This document shows positions 18,918 to 26,577 of a stretch of DNA of 64,000 nt, piece by piece (the stretch's first letter is position 1; each line of letters starts with the position of its first letter). The notes under the pieces were generated by a model, which saw only the letters and a program-made list of their open reading frames with translations, was not told the origin of the DNA and made no database searches. Both the position numbers and the translations under genes were made by a program. This stretch comes from an uncultured Cyclobacteriaceae bacterium (GTDB lineage: Bacteria > Bacteroidota > Bacteroidia > Cytophagales > Cyclobacteriaceae): assembly GCA_943788235.1 (NCBI GenBank), contig CALSPM010000004.1, forward strand, positions 62,001 through 126,000, in the 5' to 3' direction.

Positions 18918-21065
18918 TCAATAAGGTATTTTTAATTTAAAACCAGCAAATAGCCATAAATCAGGCATTTCTACAAGGTTAGATTCATAATAACTTTCAT
19001 TGAATAAGTTATTGATGGTGAGGTAAAAGCTATATTTTTCGGCTTCCCAAAATAACTTTGTATCTATCACAAAATAATTAGCCATTGAAGCTCTGTCCAA
19101 ATACCTTAAGCGTAGGTTATGATGTAATTGGCCAACAATTCTATGCTGAATATTGACGGTGAGCTGATGATTTAGATTTTCAAGGACATATCTGGAAATA
19201 ATGTTTGAATATTGGGGTATTTCTGCGTCAATATAGGTGTAACCGATCTGAATATTTTCTAAAATTTCGTTAGATCCTAACAATGCTTGACCACTGAAAT
19301 TTATATTAAAATCTAAGCCGCGGATGGTTAAATCATTCAGATTTTGAGGTTGCCATTTTGAAGTATCCGAGGCTTTTGAATCCTTGATCCAATCAATTAA
19401 ATTACTACTTTTTCGAGAAAACCAACTGATATTTGTATGCCAATGGCTGTGTGTGTATTTCGCTCCGACCTCATATGAAAGAGCAGATTCTGGGACTAAA
19501 TTTTCATTACCAATATTAGCGGCACCTTCATAATAAAGGTCAGTATAAGTGGGTATTCGCCAAGTATAACCCATATTTGTAAAGAGCTTGATGCCGGATT
19601 TTAGTGTGTATCCTACATCAATTCCAGGAAAAAAATGTGATCCAAAATTACTGTAATGACTCAGCGCTACGCCAGGGGTAATGTCTAGTTTCTTATTTAA
19701 GAAATATGCACGGTGCTCCAAAAAAAGGGTAGAGATTTGTCGAGAACGATTTCCAAGGTTATTACTGTTTAGGCCTACCTTGCTCAGGGAACCACCAATA
19801 CCTGTAGCACCCCATTTGCTATAGTAATCTCCATGACTTTCTAAACTGACTACTTGGCTGGTGTGCAAGTTGCGATAATAGTCCGGATTTTCCCTAATGA
19901 GGAGATATTCATCTTGGTTCCTTCTCCAATTCAACCTGGTTTTTATGGTGAAATTAGCTGCTGACTTTTGATGTCCGATATTCATTAAACTGGTTTGTAT
20001 TTCTTCATACTGATTGGCAAAGAAATCGGAATCATTGCCATAAAATCGATTGGCACCAAATTTTCGATCCGAAAAAGACCCAAGTACGCTTATGTTTTGA
20101 CTTTCGTCTAGCGCGTAACTACCTTGGTAAAAATAATTAGCTACATTATAATCGGTGTTGAAGCGGTAGCCATCCGATAGTTGTTTTCCCAATGACAAAT
20201 AATGTTGGTATTTCCCTTTTTGATGTGCAACAGCAGCATGGCCACCCCAAAGTGCGTTCATTCCATTTCTGAGGGATACTTTCAGATAAGGCGTACCAGG
20301 TGTTTGGGTTACAATATTGATGGCTCCTGTAAAGGCATTGGCCCCAAAAACTCGAGCTGCAGGACCTTTGAGTATTTCAATCCTTTCAATATTATCAAGG
20401 TCCAAGGGTAGATTTAAGGCATGATGCCCTGTTTGGGGATCAGCCATTTGAATCCCATTAATCAAGATGAGGATTTGATCAAAAGTACCTCCGCGTAAGC
20501 TTACATCCGCTTGTAGGCCATGTGTTCCCCGTTGACGCACATCAAGTCCAGCTACGGACTGCAATAATTCGGCAACGCTTTGGGCTGGCGAATTTTCGAT
20601 TTGTTGATTTGAAATGATATGAATGTTTCTAGAAGTTTGTGAAACAGGGAGTTGAAGCCTATTTTCTTGAACGATGACATCTTCGAACATTGGGACTTGT
20701 GAAGGAACTACCCAAGAATTTTTTTCTTTGTGTAAGATTACATTGATGGTTGAACGAATGCCCCTATTTATTTCTTTAGTAATAAATCCATCGGCGCTGA
20801 AAATCAAATTATCCGAAGTTTTTGGTATTGTAATTTCGTAGATGCCATTGCTATTAGTGAGTGTCTTAAACTGGGTCTCTTTGATTAGAACAGTAACCTC
20901 GGTAATGCCATTTCCATTATCATCAACTACTTTCCCTTCCACTTTGGAGCTTTGTGCAAATGCATGTGCGGAAGTCATTAATACAAACACAAACAAAATC
21001 CAATGATGATTTTGGACATTATTTTTTGATAAAGCAGAGATCAGTTTAAGCGCTTTTATGGGCAT
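18918..21065 (-). CDS. TonB-dependent outer-membrane receptor with carboxypeptidase-regulatory N-terminal domain
   Basis: 715 residues. A signal peptide ends at AFA/Q (residues 35-38). Residues 42-118 form a CarboxypepD_reg-like domain (KVEGKVVDDNGNGITEV). The plug follows at about 140-250: SVAELLQSVAGLDVRQRG, SLRGGTFDQILILINGI, IERIEILKGPAARVFGANAF. The rest is a 22-stranded beta-barrel with the final aromatic-rich strand ending in KLKIPY. It imports a substrate across the outer membrane using TonB energy. The plug motif (DPQTGHHxLNLP) is shared with receptors often called BtuB-like, but no cobalamin riboswitch or cobalamin gene is near, so the ligand is open. The DUF6428 gene lies just downstream. 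Confidence 0.93.
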   Translation of the reverse strand: MPIKALKLISALSKNNVQNHHWILFVFVLMTSAHAFAQSSKVEGKVVDDNGNGITEVTVLIKETQFKTLTNSNGIYEITIPKTSDNLIFSADGFITKEINRGIRSTINVILHKEKNSWVVPSQVPMFEDVIVQENRLQLPVSQTSRNIHIISNQQIENSPAQSVAELLQSVAGLDVRQRGTHGLQADVSLRGGTFDQILILINGIQMADPQTGHHALNLPLDLDNIERIEILKGPAARVFGANAFTGAINIVTQTPGTPYLKVSLRNGMNALWGGHAAVAHQKGKYQHYLSLGKQLSDGYRFNTDYNVANYFYQGSYALDESQNISVLGSFSDRKFGANRFYGNDSDFFANQYEEIQTSLMNIGHQKSAANFTIKTRLNWRRNQDEYLLIRENPDYYRNLHTSQVVSLESHGDYYSKWGATGIGGSLSKVGLNSNNLGNRSRQISTLFLEHRAYFLNKKLDITPGVALSHYSNFGSHFFPGIDVGYTLKSGIKLFTNMGYTWRIPTYTDLYYEGAANIGNENLVPESALSYEVGAKYTHSHWHTNISWFSRKSSNLIDWIKDSKASDTSKWQPQNLNDLTIRGLDFNINFSGQALLGSNEILENIQIGYTYIDAEIPQYSNIISRYVLENLNHQLTVNIQHRIVGQLHHNLRLRYLDRASMANYFVIDTKLFWEAEKYSFYLTINNLFNESYYESNLVEMPDLWLFAGFKLKIPY

Positions 21066-21786
21066 AAAATAGGTTGCTAAATATGAGTGAGTGATCTGGA
21101 AAATAACATCAAAGAAGAAAATTTATAAAAAAATCTTGGACATGATAATTTTTTTAATTCTACATGTAGAGACGAGGTTGCCTATTGACGGTTTCATTGA
21201 ATAATATTAATTCTCCGTATTAATCTGATTAAATTACTTGAAAAGGCAATTTAAATTAAAAGAGGCATATGAGGTGTTTTTTTTTACTGGCGCAGTATCA
21301 GAAGACCTTTTTATTAAAAATTAGGCTATATTCAAGTTATCTTGAAAACGAGTGGTATGATTTAAAAAAATTCTGATCTAAAGTAGCATGTAAAAACTTT
21401 CTTCTTCTTTAAAATTTAAAGTTATGTAACGGGAATAGTGGTTTTCGAGCTTCTTTTTTTTAGTGAAGTTTAATATTTTGACAAATTCAGAGACTGCTCA
21501 AGAGGGTTATCCATAGTAGAATTGATAAAGCGCAATGGAGCCAGATTTTAACATAAAACTTACGTTGTTAGATAAAGTATTTTGATGACTCTAATGTTTG
21601 AGATCTCCATATTATGTAAATAGGAGGGGTTACCTTTCATAACAAGGGGATATTAAATGTATTAAATACTTCATGATAACGGATTTTGGTGCATATACAT
21701 TTTTATTAAAAAAAATACTATTCATTAAAAATTATATAAATTGTGAGGGTAATAGTGAATTTTTAAAAGCAACTAAACCACAAAAA
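21066..21786. other. AT-rich intergenic region
   Basis: About 720 bp between the divergent TonB receptor and the acidic lipoprotein. It should contain both promoters. I looked for a cobalamin-riboswitch box upstream of the receptor and found none, and I saw no open frame, RNA gene or strong hairpin. In-frame codons from 21673 upstream of the lipoprotein start are open but do not look like a signal peptide. Confidence 0.4.
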
Positions 21787-24283
21787 ATGAAAAAATTTAA
21801 AAACTTATTATTTATCAGCGCATTCCTGTCCATGACTATATTTATGTCTTGTACAGAGGATGATGATCTTGAGGACATCGACAATGGAGGTGTTGCCAAC
21901 GACAGTACTGGTGTTGCCAACGACAGCACTGATGTTGATGTCGTGACTTCTAGTTTTATGACGCTTGGACAAGATACTATTCTCTTGGGTTTGGGTGCCT
22001 TAGAATATTACGGAATCGAGGATGAAGGGAACATACCCTTTTTAGGATATACAAACATAGATGGAGAACGTTGTTTTGAATTACCTTTTAATACGGACAT
22101 TCTATTACAGGGAGGTACTTATACAGTAGAACAGCTGAATGCTTTTATGGAGGCAGAAAGTCAAGAAGAGTTTGAGAGGCTTGCTGAAGAATATGGTCCG
22201 GGTAATGTTATTGGAATTTTTTCTTGGCTAGATCATGATGATGAAGAGCTAAGCAGTGGTGAGTATGTCGGAGGCACAAGATTTTTTAATGAAAACTTCC
22301 CAAATTACACGGTGGCTTCGATCGAGGAGTTAGATGCATTTATGGAAGGTAAGTACGAGGAAACTTATGGGTCTGCCTGTATGGAGTGTGAAGAAGCTTA
22401 TCAAAATGCGTGTGCTGGAGATGAAATGACTTTTGAAATGTGGGATGAGGAGACAGAAGATTACGTGGAGGTTACTGAAATTATGAGCGGAGAAAGACTC
22501 TATGAGACTTATTTGTATTCCAATAATTGTCGATTAACGGGTGTTGATCGAACATGGATGGATGAGGTGTGTAGTATGGAAGATTTATCTTTTGGTAATT
22601 TAATTAACGAGTTTGAAATAGGTATGATTTCTAATAACGAGAATGGAGAAGTTGTAGAGCAATTCTATGATGTTTCAAATGTCACTTTATCTTTAGAAAT
22701 CTTGGGTGATGGCCAGTATTCCATAAATGCAAGTGGAGATGCGACTCTGTATGATGAAGAGAGTGAAGAGGCTATTTCAGATTTCATACCTTTCACGATG
22801 AGTTACACTGGTGTTCTCTATGAAGAGAATTTTGAGGATGAAGATGATTATGATGAAGATGATTATTTTGAAGAGTGTTTTACAGAGGAGCTATCTGAGA
22901 CAGAAGGTTGGTGGGTTGATTCTGTAATGGTAATCTATCCAGATGCTGAAATTGATCACGTATTGTTAAATGTTTGTCAGACAGGAAGATTACAAAGATG
23001 AATATTTAATGTTTTTATAAAAGATGGAAGTTATCAAGATGAAGAAGGTAAGGAAATTGACTATTTCTGTGAAATTGTATATGAAAACATAACGCAAGAG
23101 CTTATTTTTAACGGTTGTGTAAATTGCGATTTTTCTGATGTTGATGTAGATGAATCAGGATATTGGAGCAGTACACCTTGATTCTGCTTACCAAGGTATA
23201 ACTATCAACCACATCGAAATAGTTGATTGTAGTGAGTTTTACCCCGAAGATCCAAGGGTGCTAAATATTTACTTAGACAATGGTTGTGTCGTTACCTTTA
23301 ATGATGAGACGGAAACGATCTGGTCGGAGTATTGTGAAACATGTACAACAACTGAAATTGAGGTGACGGAGCAGGGGTATTGGAGTGAATTTATTCCAGA
23401 AGACGAGGTTATTAATGGTATTATTTTAGATGAGTGTGTCTTTGATGATAGATTACCGGAAAGTTTTCTTTTTATATCTTTTGAAAGTGGTTGTGGCTTG
23501 GTGTTCGATGATATAGAAGAGGATTTGATTGCAGATTTTTGCTCAGAAGGTCCAGATGAGGAATATTGTAGTATTTCTGAAGTCCCAAGTGATGAAGACG
23601 GTTATTGGTTGGATATCCTCAATGGACCAGAATTTGATTCTACCTATGTAATCGATCAAATGCTTATCGAGGCTTGTAGAAGTGATTTTGAAGGTCCTGA
23701 GGCGGATTTAAGAATTATATTTCTTGTTAATGCCGATAGTTCTGTGAGAATCATTTCATTTGATGAAAAGTCTCAAGAGATAGGTTTTGATAGTGATACA
23801 GATTCACTAGATAACTGGAGTTTGATATCATTGAACGACACACAGTGGGCAGCAATGATTGCAGATGAATATCCTGATCAAGTGGTTGAAGCGGTCTATA
23901 AAAACTCATATGAAGATGATTATGAGTCATGGAATGATATATTTGTTTTCTTTGAAGACGATTGTTTGGTGATATTTGATGATAATGATGGTATGATCTG
24001 GGAGGATCTATGTAAAGACTGGTTTGATGAAGACCATAATGATGGAGATGGTTCAGGCAGCGGTCGAAAAGAGCTGCCGACTAAGTCATTTTTTGGAAAA
24101 ACTATTTCTTCTACCGTTGCCGATTCAAAGCCTAAGCAATTCGCTCCTAGTATTCGTGGTAAGAAAACGGACTTGATCAAGAAGGGTGTCATTAGAAATA
24201 AAGAAGCTATAAATAGCTATGCTAAGCGCAATAATTCGAATATCAGAAAAGTGAAAAAATCGCAATTTTCTTTTTTGAGATAA
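21787..24283 (+). pseudogene. Disrupted acidic lipoprotein with a tandem Cys-containing repeat
   Basis: From ATG 21787 the protein starts with a lipoprotein signal (MSC, then TEDDD). A TGA at 22999-23001 stops the first reading frame, and the frame changes again near 23175-23180; after this a long second part runs to 24283. Reading through, the same unit recurs about five times: E..G[YW]W near 22893, 23146, 23359, 23590 and a degenerate copy near 23815, each followed 15-25 residues later by a Cys, then a GC.V.F core and a C..C. Units are about 70-85 residues and very acidic; the tail after residue 'GSGSGRKE' is basic. I recognise no named family. Around 22982-23015 two compensating shifts seem to occur. 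It may be decayed, recently inactivated, or damaged by sequence errors; the second part is undamaged for 377 codons. Confidence 0.7.
21889..21930 (+). repeat. 21-bp tandem repeat, two copies
   Basis: Units at 21889-21909 and 21910-21930 (GGTGTTGCCAACGACAG..) differ at one position. They encode GVANDST twice in the linker after the lipobox, so copy number may vary between strains. Confidence 0.85.
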
Positions 24284-24304
24284 GTATAAACAGAAGTAGA
24301 TTCT

Positions 24305-24347
24305 AAAAAGCCGATGATAGATTTTAAATCTATCATCGGCTTTTTTT
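24305..24347 (+). terminator. Strong intrinsic terminator
   Basis: A palindrome beginning GCCGATGATAGA at 24310 and ending TCTATCATCGGC at 24340 is preceded by A5 and followed by T7 at 24341-24347, so it can work on both strands. It lies 22 bp after the stop of the acidic lipoprotein gene and is the most convincing terminator of the window. Confidence 0.95.
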
Positions 24348-24685
24348 ACCTTATTAATCATTATCAAAGAGTTAAAAAAAAATTCTTCATGATTTTTGTG
24401 AATTTAAGAATCTCTTTTGGTGTGTAATTTGATATTTTAAAATTAGTATCATGGAATATTACATCCCAATTTTATTGTTGAGAAGGCTATGATGACAACG
24501 GATGGTGTCTCAAGGCTTTGATTGATTTTCATTCTATTAAGTAAAATATAAATTTTATTTATTCTAATAATAAGGTGAAATAGTCTCACGTTTGAAAGGA
24601 CATTTTAAATATTAAACTAAAAAAGATATTTAAAAGACGCGTTCGAATTGAGAGTAGTAAGTTAGGATAATTAAAAAGTCCCTTT
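24348..24685. other. AT-rich intergenic stretch before the relic region
   Basis: 338 bp between the terminator and the aminotransferase relic. I see no open frame of note, no repeat and no RNA structure. Confidence 0.35.
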
Positions 24686-24930
24686 AATGAAAAAGACACT
24701 AAAATAATTAAGCCTAGGCATAACCTTTTTGCTTGGTCAAATCAAAAAGGTTTGGATTCCATTCATATAAAAAAGCCGAAGGGGTTTATCTCTATGATGA
24801 TTAAGGAAAGGGTTATATAGATTTTTCTTCTAGGCTGATGAATGTCAATATTGGGTATGGTAGAGAACAGATTAACGAAACGGTTACAAAGTAGATGGAG
24901 TACTTAAGCTATGTTTCGCCCCTTTTTATT
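24686..24930 (+). pseudogene. Relic of class III aminotransferase N terminus
   Basis: Only the first roughly 80 codons survive. Reading three pieces gives HNLFAWSNQKGLDSIHIKK, then after a one-base shift at 24770 KAEGVYLYDD, a TAA, GKGYIDFSSRLMNVNIGYG, INETVTK, a TAG and MEYLSYVSPLF. These match the start of PLP-dependent class III (omega-amino acid:pyruvate type) aminotransferases, which usually have about 440 residues. The rest of the gene, with its PLP lysine, is missing. The fragment runs directly into an amidohydrolase relic at 24941, so a deletion joined them. It cannot encode an enzyme. Confidence 0.85.
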
Positions 24931-24940
24931 GTCGGTATAA

Positions 24941-25516
24941 ACCAATGGAGATGTGGGTATAGACATCGTACTTAATGTATATGAAAGGTTGCAAAAAGCG
25001 TATTACCGAAAATATCCTCGATTTAGACTGGAACACTGTAGGGTTATTTATGATGACTTAATCAAAAGAATCAAAGTACAAAAGCTATTCCTACCCCATT
25101 TTCTACTTATGTCTATTGGTATGGATAGAAAATGAAAGAATATGGTAAAGAAAGGATGGAACGTATGTTTGCAGTCAAAAGTTTTTTGGATGTAGGTATC
25201 AATGTCACCCAAACTTCAAACTATCCTCCAGGACCTTTTGAACCTATGATGGCGATACAATCAAGTTTAATAAGACGAGATTATAATAGAAATCTTTAGG
25301 ATCCTAGTCAAAGAATAACTTTCACGAGGCCATAAAAGTAGGTTACGACCTATGGCGCCTATGCCTTCAAGAACACATAAAAAGATTTTAGAGGTTGGAA
25401 AATTACCTGATTTAGTTATTTTGGATCAGAATCCGCTCAAAGAAGATCCGATGAGTATTATAGATAGCCCTATTCAAAGAACTATGGTGGGAGGTAAGTG
25501 GTCTTATGAATCTTAG
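24941..25516 (+). pseudogene. Relic of YtcJ-like amidohydrolase (Amidohydro_3), C-terminal half
   Basis: Pieces in different frames give NGDVGIDIVLNVYERLQKA and RFRLEHCRVIYDDLIKRIK (24944-25080), then IPTPFSTYVYW, MKEYGKERMERMFAVKSF, GINVTQTSNYPPGPFEPMM and, at the end, EVGKLPDLVILDQNPL followed by MVGGKWSYES. These are the characteristic second-half motifs of the YtcJ/Amidohydro_3 family. Several shifts and stops occur and the middle is eroded. The first half is lost. With the aminotransferase piece this is an old, deleted catabolic gene pair. A terminator follows at 25526. Confidence 0.88.
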
Positions 25517-25525
25517 TAGCAGAAC

Positions 25526-25577
25526 AGGCCTAAAAAAAAGCAAGGTTTCTATAGACCTTGCTTTTTTGTTTAGGCCT
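25526..25577. terminator. Bidirectional intrinsic terminator
   Basis: Nested inverted repeat: outer AGGCCTAAA / TTTAGGCCT and inner GCAAGGT / ACCTTGC (25540-25560), with A and T runs between, so a hairpin with U-runs forms on both strands. It separates the relic from the convergent gene at 25584. Confidence 0.92.
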
Positions 25578-25583
25578 CTTCTT

Positions 25584-26282
25584 TTACCATTTACCCACCA
25601 TAATTCGAGTCACTGACCGAATGATTGAAACGTTTCCATCTAATACGTCCATGTATTCGCTCCATGCTTTTTTGGCGGCAGTATTGGTTTCTCGATAACC
25701 ACCAGAGTTCATCATAGTTTTAAAATCATCCATACCTACTAGAACATAATGAGATTCTCCATAGGGGCTTCGTCCCGTATTGAATCTGCCAAGTGTGACC
25801 CTTCTGTCAGTAGGATTGTACTTGCCATTGTATTTTTTAAAATGGGTGGCAAAGGTAGCAGCATCGTTAACTTCTAAAAAAATAACGTTTTGAATGGGAT
25901 GAGAACCAGGTTCTCCAAAGGAAGCAATACTGTTACCTTGTCCAGCACTGTGTGTAGTAGCATAGTTATTCAATTTGGTTAAGAACAACTTCCAATCGGC
26001 AGTAGATTCTTTGGCGTATTGATTGCTTAGATCATCTAATGAACCAGTAAAAACTATCGAATGCGTATAATCTACCGAGTGGTCGAAAAAGTGATTTTCA
26101 AAAAGATAAACGCTAATACCTGCATTTTTACTTTCTTTTTGACTGAAATAGGCATCCATCAGTCCGACTACGGTTTCGATATCCTGATCTGCTATAGTTA
26201 CATTATAAGAAGACCAATAATATTCTTGGGCTTGCAAAAAGGAACCCATAAAGATCAATAAAATACTGAATATTTTTTTCAT
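25584..26282 (-). CDS. Secreted protein of unknown function, two-half alpha/beta layout
   Basis: 232 residues with a signal peptide (LQA/Q near residue 18). I do not recognise the family. It resembles the protein at 5620 in length, in having two halves (about 20-110 and 130-225) and in strand-helix-strand segments such as IQNVIFLEVNDAATFATHF and HYVLVGMDDFKTMM, so it may share its ferredoxin-like architecture; sequence identity is low. It may be an exported dimeric alpha/beta-barrel protein. No catalytic motif is visible. It ends next to the strong terminator at 25526 and stands alone. Confidence 0.72.
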   Translation of the reverse strand: MKKIFSILLIFMGSFLQAQEYYWSSYNVTIADQDIETVVGLMDAYFSQKESKNAGISVYLFENHFFDHSVDYTHSIVFTGSLDDLSNQYAKESTADWKLFLTKLNNYATTHSAGQGNSIASFGEPGSHPIQNVIFLEVNDAATFATHFKKYNGKYNPTDRRVTLGRFNTGRSPYGESHYVLVGMDDFKTMMNSGGYRETNTAAKKAWSEYMDVLDGNVSIIRSVTRIMVGKW

Positions 26283-26577
26283 GATTTTGTTAGTTTACTT
26301 GTTTCGAAAATAGTTTACACATGTAGTTTAATTAAAAAATATTTGGATAACCAAAGAATTAACTAGAGATATAGGTTCGAAGATTACGACTGCCAAGGAA
26401 TACGGCATCATTAAAAAGAAAAGAGAGGGATTAGAAATCTATCAAGAAGTTGGTAATTCTGTCTTTAATTTTGGCATTTGGCGCTTAATTCTAGTCTCAG
26501 GGTGAGACATGAGTAGTAACTATTAACTTTAATGATGCCTTCATTTTTAAATGAGTGATGGGTAAAACACCTTTAGA

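Noticed and set aside
21066-21300. Cobalamin riboswitch upstream of the TonB receptor
   Set aside because: No B12-box-like conserved segment was found on the minus strand.
21673-21786. Upstream extension of the acidic lipoprotein start
   Set aside because: Those 38 codons place the lipobox far from the N terminus; ATG 21787 gives a normal signal peptide.
26366-26385. GGTTCGA T-loop-like sequence suggesting a tRNA
   Set aside because: No matching acceptor stem or anticodon arm could be formed around it.
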